This document shows positions 49,901 to 61,000 of a DNA stretch of 64,000 nucleotides, in pieces (the first letter of the stretch is position 1; each line of letters starts with the position of its first letter). Position numbers and translations under genes: made by a program. Origin of the DNA: Hybos culiciformis (Eukaryota > Arthropoda > Insecta > Diptera > Hybotidae); contig OZ023273.1 in NCBI GenBank assembly GCA_964007475.1, positions 26,461,557 to 26,525,556 of the forward strand. The letters are read 5' to 3'. The notes below the pieces were generated by a model. It was not told where the DNA came from and did no database searches. It saw only the letters and a program-made list of their open reading frames with translations.

Positions 49901-51823
49901 AAAAATATCACTCTGTATTAGTATATTACTATCGTTGACTGTATTTTTTTTACTATTGGTGGAAATTATTCCGCCAACATCATTGACAGTACCATTATTG
50001 GGAAAATATTTATTATTCACTATGATGTTAGTCACATTATCAGTTGTTGTAACAATTGCTGTATTAAATGTTAACTTCAGGTAAGCTAATTTAATTAAAT
50101 TGAACTATTTTAACTAAGTTATATGTTATGTATCTGAATATTATATCAATTCATATAATATGTATATTTGCAAATTATTATCAAACAAAAATATTCTATA
50201 GAGATTCAAATATCAAATTTATATTCAATTTTCAAGAGATTATTAATTATATATACTTTATAGAAATATGTGAATATTATATATTTTCGCTCAAATAGAA
50301 AAAAAATTGAAAATTTTTCAGGACTCTCTTAAACAAAACATATAAGATAAGGTAGAGTAATATAAACTAAAAAATTAGCCTCTAAATAATCAATCGTACT
50401 TTTAAAACATTGATTTTTTTTTTATATCCTTATATGATTTATGCCGCCTTCAAAAATTCCTAACAAAAACAAAGCACATTGATAAATTTACTGGCCTTAT
50501 GACATGCATGTGTTACTCATATGAAAAATCATGAGTTTATAAAATCACTGACTAAGTTTTTTTTTTTGATAAAGGTCAAGATAGATTCTCTATTCAAAAA
50601 TACAAATATTTTCATAGTAAGATAGTATGAAGGAACCAGATAGGAGTCCACATACACACTCTTCCCACTATGAAAATACTGTTTAGTTTAGACTAACTAA
50701 AAGAAATGTAAAGAACTAATGTTTTTTTTTATTAATTTTAGATCACCAGTCACGCATAAAATGGCACCTTGGGTGCAAAAATTGTTTATACAGTTTTTAC
50801 CAAAACTTTTATGCATCGAACGACCCAAAAAAGACGACTCACCCGAAGAGGAGAATCAATCGCAAGAAGTTCTCACTGATGTATTTCAAGTTCCACCAGA
50901 TGTTGATAAATTTGTTAATTATAGTTCAAAAAGATTTAGTGGCGATTACGGAATACCAAGTAAGTAAAATATTTTCAAAATAAAAACTCCATACCTGTAT
51001 ATATTGATACAATATTTGTATCCTTGTTTAAATTAAGAAATATTAATATATTAAAAAAAAGAATCAGCCCCAATACTAAAAAAAATATAAAATTTATACT
51101 TTATTTATAAAGCTCTATCGCAATCCCGTTTCGATGTAGCTGCTTCGGGTGGTATAGGTCATTGTTTTGGAGAGCCGCCATTACCAGCACTGCCATTGCC
51201 AGGAGCCGATGATGATTTATATAGTCCGTCGGGAAATGGTGATATTAGTCCTAATTGCTTACCTGCCGATATTAGTCCTACATTCGATAAACCGTATATG
51301 CGTGAAGTGGAAAAGACAATATTAGGTTCTAGATTTATAGCTCAACATGTTAAAAATAAGGACAAATATGAAAGTGTAAGTTTGAATTCATTTTTTTTTT
51401 TCTTATTAATATAATACATATAAAAATTTATTTATTCATTTAGCACCTTAAAAGACTATATAACTTCTATACATTTTTATAATATATTGAGACGTTTTGG
51501 TTATAAGAAAAAACCAGGAAAAACGATTATACTAAAAATTTTACTTATTATTATCTTTGAAATTTCTAAAATATTATGAATTTTTTTTTTCTCTATTTTA
51601 TTAATTCTTTTCGATACAGGTTGAAGAGGATTGGAAATATGTAGCCATGGTATTAGATCGTTTATTTTTATGGATATTTACAATACTATGTATAGTTGGT
51701 ACAGCATTAATTATATTACAAGCACCTAGTTTATATGATACAGCAGAGCCAATAGACATTTTATATTCAAAAATAGCAAAGAAGAAATTTGAATTATTAA
51801 AAATGGGTAGCGATGATGTATAG
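34763..51823 (+). CDS. nAChRalpha1: nicotinic acetylcholine receptor alpha1 subunit, complete 8-exon coding region
   Basis: Joined exons 34763-34951, 35860-35904, 46728-46837, 48011-48191, 49620-50080, 50742-50959, 51113-51375 and 51620-51823 give 556 residues plus TAG; every junction is GT-AG and keeps frame. Seen: signal peptide 1-20; Cys-loop C148-C162 with 13 residues between; agonist aromatics W75 (loop D), Y113 (A), W169 (B), Y219 and Y226 around vicinal C221-C222 (C), the mark of an alpha subunit; GEK at 268-270 before TM2, typical of cation selectivity; TM1 ~240-262, TM2 ~270-292, TM3 ~304-325, TM4 ~498-520; long cytoplasmic loop between TM3 and TM4; N-glycosylation sequons at N44 and N232. 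Family knowledge: subunits of this kind form pentameric acetylcholine-gated cation channels at insect central synapses and are neonicotinoid targets. The signal peptide, the loop motif [12 protein letters not shown] and the tail [14 protein letters not shown] match my memory of Drosophila alpha1 rather than alpha2-alpha4. Fly alpha1 is of similar length. Upstream non-coding exons were not found. Confidence 0.95.
34952..35859 (+). other. nAChR intron 1 (908 bp)
   Basis: GTAAGT donor and TTTACAG acceptor. AT-rich; no mobile element or extra exon recognised. Confidence 0.85.
35860..35904 (+). CDS. nAChRalpha1: nAChR alpha1 coding exon 2 (45-nt micro-exon)
   Basis: Fifteen in-frame codons ([15 protein letters not shown]) lie between acceptor TATTTACAG and donor GTAAGT. 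They supply the loop D tryptophan (W75). Small size and AT-rich surroundings make it easy for gene finders to miss. It is phase 0 on both sides, so skipping would remove 15 residues without a frameshift, but loop D would be lost. It is followed by the 10.8-kb intron. Confidence 0.94.
35905..46727 (+). other. nAChR intron 2 (10.8 kb)
   Basis: GTAAGT donor and TTTTTCAG acceptor. It separates the loop D micro-exon from the loop A exon. Apart from a hAT MITE at 39035-39629 it is AT-rich sequence with homopolymer runs. Weak pogo/Tigger-like fragments may lie near 37840 and 40925-41225. I found no alternative receptor exon in it. Confidence 0.85.
39035..39629. mobile_element. hAT-type MITE, 595 bp, inside nAChR intron 2
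   Basis: The left end CAGTGCCAGATAGCCCATAT and inverted right end CAGTGCTGGATAGAGCATTC share CAGTGC, GATAG and a nearby GGGCCC. The flanks TGAATCAT (39027-39034) and TGAATCAG (39630-39637) match at 7 of 8. No transposase. Confidence 0.88.
46728..46837 (+). CDS. nAChRalpha1: nAChR alpha1 coding exon 3 (loop A region)
   Basis: The acceptor TTTTTCAG precedes [16 protein letters not shown], and the exon continues through [11 protein letters not shown] (W106, Y113 of loop A). It ends within an Asn codon (AA|T) before GTAAGT. It is 110 nt long and joins exon 4 in frame to give the conserved YNNADGNYEV. Confidence 0.95.
46838..48010 (+). other. nAChR intron 3 (1173 bp)
   Basis: GTAAGT donor; acceptor TTTATAATAG after a T-rich tract. 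AT-rich; short open frames on both strands at 47.2-47.8 kb have no recognisable product. Confidence 0.85.
48011..48191 (+). CDS. nAChRalpha1: nAChR alpha1 coding exon 4 (Cys-loop and loop B)
   Basis: This 181-nt exon completes the split Asn codon and encodes [10 protein letters not shown] through [10 protein letters not shown]. It contains the full Cys-loop [15 protein letters not shown] (C148-C162) and the loop B tryptophan W169 in WTYDG. The donor is GTAAGT after a complete Met codon. I saw no second, alternative copy of this exon nearby. Confidence 0.96.
48192..49619 (+). other. nAChR intron 4 (1428 bp)
   Basis: GTAAGT donor; acceptor TTTATTTTCAG. The exon 4 frame runs on into the intron for about 80 codons, but that translation is low complexity. 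A small G-rich island (49299-49313) is the only compositional feature. Confidence 0.85.
49620..50080 (+). CDS. nAChRalpha1: nAChR alpha1 coding exon 5 (loop C, TM1-TM3)
   Basis: This is the largest coding exon (461 nt). It opens with [15 protein letters not shown], then loop [10 protein letters not shown] (C221-C222), TM1 ([19 protein letters not shown]), the GEK motif, TM2 ([19 protein letters not shown]) and TM3 ([20 protein letters not shown]). It ends within an Arg codon (AG|A) at GTAAGC. Codons favour A/T at third positions, unlike exons 1, 6 and 7. A Val replaces the Ala I recall at the outer end of TM2 in flies. Confidence 0.96.
50081..50741 (+). other. nAChR intron 5 (661 bp)
   Basis: GTAAGC donor; acceptor ATTAATTTTAG. 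No embedded feature recognised. Confidence 0.85.
50742..50959 (+). CDS. nAChRalpha1: nAChR alpha1 coding exon 6 (first half of cytoplasmic loop)
   Basis: This exon encodes [20 protein letters not shown], the amphipathic start of the intracellular loop, then LLCIERPKK, an acidic stretch ([10 protein letters not shown]) and [16 protein letters not shown]. It ends with one base of a split Thr codon before GTAAGTA. The acidic stretch differs from the fly sequence as I remember it, as expected for this variable loop. Confidence 0.94.
51113..51375 (+). CDS. nAChRalpha1: nAChR alpha1 coding exon 7 (second half of cytoplasmic loop)
   Basis: This exon encodes [15 protein letters not shown] through the alpha1-diagnostic [29 protein letters not shown] and [17 protein letters not shown], just before TM4. 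The fly protein has a poly-Ala run in this region that is absent here. The 153-nt intron before it ends TATAAAG. The acceptor is weak (ATAAAG rather than a pyrimidine tract), but the reading frame and conservation support it. Confidence 0.93.
51620..51823 (+). CDS. nAChRalpha1: nAChR alpha1 coding exon 8 (TM4, C-terminus, TAG stop)
   Basis: After acceptor TCGATACAG come [20 protein letters not shown]4 and the tail [20 protein letters not shown] ending DDV, then TAG at 51821-51823. The tail closely matches the alpha1 C-terminus. The stop is followed by C, a leaky context in metazoans, and the same frame stays open for 31 further codons (see separate entry). Confidence 0.95.
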   Translation, partial: VEEDWKYVAMVLDRLFLWIFTILCIVGTALIILQAPSLYDTAEPIDILYSKIAKKKFELLKMGSDDV

Positions 51824-51919
51824 CGTCCGCTTGGGTTCGCAGCCGGCTGGTGGAATTTAATCCAGGGCTGGGCGCGAACCCTCTTTGTTGATCCTAACGA
51901 AATACATGATAAGGGATAA
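51824..51919 (+). other. GC-rich in-frame extension after the nAChR stop (possible readthrough ORF)
   Basis: Immediately after the TAG the frame continues for 31 sense codons to TAA at 51917-51919. It reads RPLGFAAGWWNLIQGWARTL and then FVDPNEIHDKG. G+C is around 60% over the first ~75 nt, higher than the terminal coding exon itself and far above the flanking DNA. A strong hairpin (51833-51881) lies inside it. Either the extension is translated by readthrough, adding a Trp-rich extracellular tail after TM4, or the sequence is constrained as RNA structure. No homology was checked. Confidence 0.45.
51833..51881 (+). promoter_or_regulatory. Stem-loop 9 nt downstream of the nAChR stop codon
   Basis: GGGTTCGC (51833-51840) pairs perfectly with GCGAACCC (51874-51881), AGCC (51841-51844) with GGCT (51866-51869), and CTGG (51847-51850) with CCAG (51862-51865). 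This leaves an 11-nt AT-rich loop and small internal bulges. That is 16 base pairs, mostly G-C, in a genome where such a stem is unexpected. Stem-loops just after stop codons are known to promote readthrough in some insect genes (headcase of Drosophila). A role in 3'-UTR control is an alternative. Confidence 0.6.
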
Positions 51920-52030
51920 TAAAAATGTTATTTCGTTGCGAAGAAAAAAAATTCGAAAAATATTATACTTTTATTCATTTATTTATATTAATTTATTTTT
52001 TTAATAAACTGAAAACAAAATTTTTTTACA
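51918..52030 (+). terminator. Candidate nAChR polyadenylation signals
   Basis: AATAAA occurs at 51918-51923 and again at 52003-52008, and repeatedly further on. In such AT-rich DNA the hexamer is common by chance, so the true cleavage site cannot be chosen from sequence. Confidence 0.2.
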
Positions 52031-55000
52031 TAGCAATGAATAAATGCCCAGAACTTATTTTTAATTATTTTTTATTAAAAATAGAAAATTAATAAATTAA
52101 AAAAAAAAATTAATAAGATATTTAAGTAAAAATAATAAATTAGTTTTATATAAGAAAAATAAATTATTTTATACTTAAAAAATAAATAAAAAACAAAAAA
52201 ACAAAAAAGAAACGCAATTCAAAACTAATAAAAAATATAAAATAAAAATAAGTTTAAATAAAATTTGTTAATGGAAAACAAAAAATAAATTAAATTAAAA
52301 TACGAATAAAATTCAGAACTCGGTTTTGTACAAAATATTAATTATTACACATAAATAATTTTTTTATTTTATTTATTAGCTATTAAATTAAATAATTTCA
52401 TTCATTAAAACTACATAATATTTATTTATATATATAAATAGTTGAAATAAGAAAATATTTTAAAAATCATGATTATATGGACATAACTCTTAGATATCTA
52501 ATAATGTATATAGCTAATAATAATAATAACAACAAATTTGTAAACAATTTAGAATTTTTAATAATTTTTATGAATTATTAAAATAAAAAAAAAAACCAAA
52601 ATAACATTTTTATAAATTATAGATCAGGGGTTGTATCAAAAAATAAATATTATAGCAATAACTAAATTTTTCAACGCAACATAACATATAAATAAATACT
52701 ACTAAGTAATAACATTAATAATTCAACACTGAAGCATAATGAAATTTCATGATTGTAATAAAATTATGTTAAAAATTATTTAAGGAGTGTATTTAAATAA
52801 AACAAATATATACTTCATTAGTATTTTCAGTAATACATTTTAAAGTAAAAAAAAAAACTCATTGAAAGTATAAATAAATGGATTAAAGACGGGGTACTTA
52901 TCTCATGGAACTATATGTTTGTAGCTATCAATAATTTAAATTATAACAGAAAATATACTTTTTATCTTCCTATTGTGGCAACTTCTTTACTATTTATTTA
53001 TTTTTTACTATTATTTATTATTTATTTATTTATATAGTGTTAAAAAAATATATTTTAATTTACTTTATTATTGTTTACAATTAATAAAAGATAACATAAT
53101 ATAATCAGTTTTTTAAGTCACTTAAAGTTATTATATTGACGATTTTAAATGTTGCGTGTCCAATTACTTCGTTATTTTTTTTAGCATACCTGAAGATAAT
53201 ACTCCATAATATTATATCGTGCTAACACATTATATATTTTAGTTTCAAGGAAATTTTGTCAACAAATTTATTTCGAGTTTGAAATGATTTATTCATGCGA
53301 TTATTATTTATTCACTTGAGTCTAGATTATATAAGTATTTCTTAATTTGAAAATTTTTATTAGTGGCGATCTAGACATATAAAATACAATTAATTATAGA
53401 AAAAACGGATTATGTATGTATATTTCATTTCAGCAAATAAATCGTATAACGCCGAAATGTACAATTTTTGATCATGGATCCGCAAAATAAAGAAAAAATA
53501 ATTTTAATGTGGACTCAAAAAAAAAATGTTCATTTACATATAACATATTAAATATTATTAATTTTTTTTTTAATTATTTTTGAAAATATTTGGAGTTAAG
53601 ATAGATTCCAGGTTTAAGTCCGTTGTCCTTAGTCCGAGACTGTAGCTTGATTTTATTCAGATTTATTATTGTGAAGGTTTACATGCAAGTTTTCCCTGTG
53701 AACCTCATTATTCAAAAAGGATTCAAAATCGACTTAATATTTATAAATTTTCGAATCTCCTCTCAAAAATTTTTATTAATTTTGCAATTTTTTTTAATAA
53801 AACTTTGGAAAATGAAAAGGTTTGGGAAGAAACGCTTACTTTACTTAATAAAAAATAGTTCCTAGAAAACCAAGTTGTTTTAATCTAATAAACTTTCAAA
53901 ACAATTTAAAAAATGGTATTCGGCGAGTAAAGGGCTGCAAGTTAAATCTACGGGCCGCATTCTGTGCTCCCATCAACTTAATTATTTAAATTAATGGAGA
54001 AAATTTCTTCAATTTAGATACAGGAAAATTACATTCAGTGAATCCTCTAAAGAAGCAATCTGCCAAATTGAGATGCTCATCTTAAGTTACCCTATTCCTG
54101 TTACACTTGTAACAGAATTTTAATTTTTTTCCTATATTATTCACATTTTCTTTTGGATTTTCTGAAAAGATTTGTCTGTTTCACAAAATTAACCTTTTCA
54201 ATGATTCATCTTTAAAAGGAACATATGAATAAATCATTACTTCAATTTTCTGATACACCAAAATGCTTTGTCAATCTTAGCAGTGTACAATTAAGATGTC
54301 AAAAGATTGAAAAAGAAAACCATACGCACAATTTTTGCTGTTGATATTGGATTTTAATATTCTTCTTGTCATCAACTTAGTAATCGAAAGGACGAATAAA
54401 AAAAAATATAATATGTATTATATAAAATCTAAATCACAAGGACTATTACTTTATTCACCTTTTCCAAATCTCATGTGTTTTTTTTTTATTTTTTATTTTA
54501 TTTTTCCATTTTAAGAATAAAATATATTTTTAGGACAAAATGTTACAGGAAATTGATGTCCTTTTAGGTTCATTATATTATATCAAATCGAAAACAGAAA
54601 AAAAGGATAAATCTTCATTGAATGCTTTTTTTTTTTAAATAATTTTTATAATAACAGGGATTTCAAATCTTTAAGCACTTTTTATTAAATGAATTTAATA
54701 ATATTTAGAGAGAGAGTGAAAAAGAACAAATATGCTTCTTTCTATCAAAAAAAATAAAGATCACTATTTTAAACAATTTTTTTATTTTAGGGGTATATTA
54801 AAAATAATTGTATTCGAAATATTATATTGTTTACACTTAATGGCAACAATCAATTCGAAACTAAGGCCTCTGTCTGCTACAAAAAGGATTCACTAGAATT
54901 CTAATATGTTTTAGCAATTGTAGAAATATTTGAAAAATAATTTCAAAAACTTAAGGCAAAATTTTAGAATTGTAATAGATATCGATAAATTAATTTTTAA

Positions 55001-58000
55001 TAATTGCATTTAATTTTTATGTTATAATGATAGCCACTTAATTATTTAGAAAAAATCGATAAAATATAGAAAAGGCAAACATGCAATTGTCTCAACGAAA
55101 TTAAATATTCATTCTTCAAAGAAAATTATACGCAAATATTTTTGATTAATCATAACTATGAACGGTTAATTATGAAAAATAAGTATTTAAATATAAAATA
55201 AAGCAATTTTTGTCGTGTCGTAACTTCTAATTACAAATATCATATTTGATTATATTTGATTTGAAATAATAATTGTTAAAAAAAAACTTCAGGTTTATCT
55301 TCGCTAATAATGGGCAACTAATAATAATCAAATATAGTTGAACTATAAATAACTATAATTGGGCATCGATTTTTAGTGTTTCAGATCTTCATTTATTTTA
55401 AGTTTTATATATCCCATACAGGTAGGTTAGAGATGTTATATTTTAAAAGTTGTATAATGTTGCGTTACTCTTTTTCGTTTATTTTATTTTATTGAAAACA
55501 TTCTAACTACATAATTACAAAATGTATAATTATTATTCTTTTAATTAATATTTTTATTCTTAACAATAATATATGCTGTTTGTGTTAACTTAATTTAAAA
55601 ACATTTTTTATTGAAACTCAAAAATTAAACTAAATTTTTTGTTTTAACATTTTTGTAAAATAAATAAAAAGTTGTATAAAATGTATTATATAAATAATTA
55701 ATTATAGTAATTAAACTTAATATTAAACAAAAAATTAAATTAGAATTAATAAATAAATAAATTAATAATAAAAAAAAAAATAAATCCGAAAAGTTAACAT
55801 ATACAGTGTCCAGCAGGAATTAATAGAAAAATTATTAGAATTTTTTTACATTTTTTATATAAAACTAAAATAACTAAAATAAATGGTAAATTGAAAAAAG
55901 AAATAATTTTTTAAAAATTTATTATTCTTTTAATTTTTATTTTAATAATTTTTTTTTTTTTTTTTTTAATTATTATTGTAGATATTCATATAAACTTAAA
56001 TTTAGATAAACTTTGAAGCAAAAATAATTAGGTATATTGTACTTTTAAAATAAAATGATGAATATAATTATAAAATTCATTCAAAAATGTATTTCCTACT
56101 ATTATACACACTTCTTCACATTATAAACAAAAAAAAATTATTTTTTTTCGAACCAAAGTATGCAATATTACTGTATACAATATTTAGTAAGAAACTACTA
56201 AATTATAGTTAAAACTTCGTAACATTGGTGGTTTTTAATTATTTTATAACATTTTTTTATTTTAACAACATTATAGATGTGTGAACAATTTGCATTTATT
56301 GTATATTGCTTGAGAAATGATTAGATGAAATCCTCCTTTAAATATAGTTTTTATTTTTAAAGTTCCGTTCAAAGTATTGTTTTATGATTTTCAAAACATA
56401 TATATAACACATTGAAGCAAATTCAACCTAATCACCATAAAAAATCATATTATATGAATGCATCGATAGAACTAGAGAATTCGGGCAAACGTTCTTTTGT
56501 TTTAGTTAGTATTATAAATAAAATATGTATGTAACATGTATTATCTCTATGTATGTATGTATTTATATTAGATTGGCTAATTTTTAAGGTGATGACGAAA
56601 TTTTTTGGTCGCGCTGCCAGATTCTGATTGATTAACACTAAAATCTTACATGTTTAGCTAAAATGCGCGGCAAAAAAAAATTTTTTTACCAAAAGTCATA
56701 GTGCAAAAAAATATATAGAGAAGAAAAATCGTTTTTGATCTTTATTTAAATGATAATTAATTATTTATTTTCGCTAGATAGATTTCTTAATATTATTTTA
56801 TTTCTACGCAATTTCTATAAAATATGTTTAAATTAAACTCATCTTTAACTTCATCTTAGTACTTGAATTAAAATCAATACATTTCTTGATATATCTTTTT
56901 TTTCTTTTTTAATTATTAAATTTTTTTACATATTTTTTTAATGTTAGATAGATTATAGGGATTACCTATTTTGACATTTTTTTTATAATTTTGTTATTTT
57001 TTATGAGGAAAAAAATACCTACAGGTTGATATTTTGATAAATTGACAAGAACATTAAAAAATAAACAAATAATACTTAAAAAAAAAATTTTCTGATAATG
57101 AATAGAAATTTTAACATCATATTTTATTTTTAACTATATACATATTAAACTATATAATAATATACGTTCATTTTTTCCTTATCACAATTATAGACATTTA
57201 TTTCATATACCTATTATATACCCTAAATCGTCTTTTTAAAATAAAAATAATAGTGAAAAAAAAAAAATAATTAGTTTTAGAGACAATCTGTGAAATATTA
57301 TGAAAATATAAATTAAGGAATAAAAAAAAATCTTAGGAATAAATTGAAAAATGATTAATAAAAAATTAAAAAATTTTAAATGTTTATAATAATAATAAAA
57401 TGAATTCCTTTAGATAAAATTAAAATCAAAGTATTAATAAAATTAAATGCTCTCATTGGTTGTGTTTTTTTTTTTTTTAAGAAAAAAGGAAAAAATGTTT
57501 TAACAAAATTCCTAACCAAAATTTGAACATGAAAACTCAACAACAAAGTTGATTGGTCAATCAAAATTAAATCAAACGATTACTTCAACTTTTCAATTTT
57601 ATTGAGAACAAAAAAAAAAATTACAATTAAATTTAAATTATTTTTAGATATTATTATTATTATTATTATGATTCCAATTTTCGCTTAATATTCTTTTTTA
57701 TTTCTTACATTAACATTCTTGTTTAATTACAATAATATAAAGAACATTGAATTGTCAAATAAATTGGCTCTTTGACAAAACAATATTCTTTTAATTTATT
57801 TTATTTTTTTAATGACGATTTTAAATAGTGGACTGTTGTCCTTTATGTTTACAAATGTTATTTATATGTGAAAATTCGAATTAAAGTTTTTAAACATGTA
57901 GATAGTTAGTATAAAATGAATTTTTTTTTTATATATTACTATAATATTAATTTAGGTATTCTTAATTTAAGTAGTTTTCGTTTGTTGAAAATTAAATAAT

Positions 58001-61000
58001 ATTTAGAATGTATATGGTTTTTAAATTCAATCAAAATTTTAACTTAAATGTTTTTAAATTTATATATTTCATACTTACACACTTCATTTACAAAAAAAAA
58101 TTAATTTGTCAAAAATCTAAAGGTTTGTTTTAAATGTATAAGTTAGAAAGTCTTTTCTCTTCAAAACTGGATATAATTATATTAGCTTTGTTGTGACCAA
58201 AAGAGATTCAGAGAACTTAGATTTTTGTAAATTCGAATGCATATAATTATTATTTCCAATCTACATTAGCGCAAAACAATCTATCTTACTATATACTTAA
58301 GTATACTAATGTTCTTGAAAACACACACTTCGAACTCTATTTTGGATAACACTCAGATCTCAAATGTATATAATCTGCCTAAAACGAAATTTCATATATT
58401 TTGAATAATATTATTCATTAACATTATATTGTTAAAATTTATTTTCTTTAATTTTCATTCAATACAATACGTTTTTTACCAATAAATTTGAGAATTCATG
58501 CAATGCATTTCAAATTATTTCATAACACCTTGCAATCTTTTGCGGTTAACTTCTAAATTTGAGAACTCCTTGAAATTTAACGAAAGAAATTAATTTAATT
58601 CAACAGCCCCATATAATGTCCTCGACGTTTGTAAAAGAATAAAAAATTACATCAACTTGCTTTTATTAATATACCTTCTACTCATACATATATATTTAAT
58701 TTAGATCTTTGATTTTAAAACCTAGATTTTATTGTACATTTTCCATATTTTCTTTAGCTCGCCAGCTTTTTCATTTATAATTTAATTGGCATTGCAGCTT
58801 ATTTTACATAAAACGATTCATGTTAATATTCATTTCAACAAAAACAAAGAAACGGATAGTAAATATAATAATAAAAATGAAAGAGCAAAATATTTTTTTA
58901 TTTTTTCATAAAAATGTTGTATAATGATAACATAACATAATGTATTTATTTTAATATACAATATTAATAAATATTGTAAAATATTGTTTGTATAAGAATT
59001 TAAGAATTATATGATTAAAATATTAAAAAAGAATAAAACAATCGAATTTTATATTATTATATAATCATTAAAATAGAAATTAAATGTATTATATAAATAC
59101 ATTTAAACCAAATATTAACAATTTTTTGATCTATATGTATATAAATGTATATGAACTATTTTAAATATTTAAGTTTTTTATTTATTTACTTCAAAATAGT
59201 AAAAGCAAAATTATTCGTTAATACACAATCAGCAAGAATTATGTTCTTTTCAATATATGTATTCACTATAGGAATATTTATGTTTCGATATTGAGTTGTT
59301 CTTTTGAATTGTCCACTCCAGTCTAACATTTGCATAAATAAAAAATATTCTTCACACATATACAAAAAAATAAAATAAATAAATAAAGCACAACGAAATG
59401 TCAACATTTTAAAAATATTTAATGTCAATGTTGACATATAATTAAAATATAATTTCTTTATTTTTGAACAGTACGTATTTTTTTTTATTCAAAAATTTTT
59501 TTAATTTTATATTAATCCTACATAGAAACTTATAAAATTAATAAATTCATTAATTTTAATCTCTAGATTATTGAAAAAATAAATAAAAATTATTGAATAA
59601 CTATAAAAAAAAAATTAAAAAAAAATATAAAATTGTGGCATGACCCTGGTTTTAAAATCAAGAGTCTTCCAATCACAGGTCGTGTAATTTATTTTTTTTT
59701 TTTTCGATTTTATGTTAATTTTTTTTATAATTCAATTAATTTTAAATATAAAAATAAATTATTATATTTATTTTAAAAGTTTTCCAAAAAAAAATTTATT
59801 GCACTAAAATTACTTGAAAAAAATAAAACACCTTTATCAATATTGTTAAATTTAATGATAAAAATAAATAGATGTATATTGTTAGTTATAAAAAATTATA
59901 TGACGGTTTCACAAATTTTCATAATAAAATATTATGCTTAGTGCATTTAATTTATTTATTTGTTAATTTTTCTTAATTCTATATCAAAAATGAAATGAAT
60001 AAAATGAACAGCTGTACAATATATAGAATAATTATAATTATATATAAAATATAGAAGTTAAAGTTAAATAAACATACACATTAAATAGATGTGTAAAGGC
60101 TTTAGATAAATCAACTGGAAAAATGAATCCATTGAAACAAGACAATAGTTTAATATAGTTCCATTCATTAATGTCAATTATATTATTCCAATTACATTCA
60201 AATTAACCTTACGTATGTACTCTATAAATTTATCTGGTGATTATTAACATCGCCTTGTGAAGAAATCAATTTGAAAATTGTTGTATCTAAAGATACTGTA
60301 TTATAATTATAATTAAAATAATTATTTCAATTCGTCCAGATAATTAATTATTTAAAATTTAATTTTGTCACTTTGTCGTTCAAAAAGATAAATTTTAATA
60401 CATTTTGTTTTTGACAGCTATAAAATTTTTATTATACCAGATTTTAATCAAGAAATTTTAAACAAAAATATTATACATTTATGTTTTATGTATATGTGTG
60501 GTATAAGTTTTGGAAATTGTAAGCTGTTCATATATTATATAATCATTTCATTTAATTCAATATATAAAGATCAATATAAAAGTATTATTCAAAATTAATT
60601 ATGGCTTCAAATCCACTCAGATATTAACAGACTTCAGTTCAAGAGTTGGTTATAAAAATAAGCTTGTACAATAGAAAAATTGCATATACATCAAAGGAAA
60701 CATACAAATATTTAATACAGTATTAATGCTAATAATCGTAAAGAAAAAGAATTTCTTTAATCTATCTCAAGTTATATAATAATATAATTTATAATTAATA
60801 AAATTACATCAATTATTTTATATTTTTTAAAGTCACAATTTTGAAATAATTTTGGAAGAATTTATTAGAAATTTTATTTGTACGGAACTTTATCACTACT
60901 TTGTCACTTTTAAAAAATTGTCATAATTTTGAATTTATCTAATTACATTTCGTTTTAATTTAAAACTACCTATTTCCAAAACGGCAATACTTTCTAATTG

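Noticed and set aside
59636..59690. tRNA-like looking segment (GGCATGACCCTGG...ATCACAGGTCGTG)
   Set aside because: No A/B boxes and no cloverleaf could be drawn.
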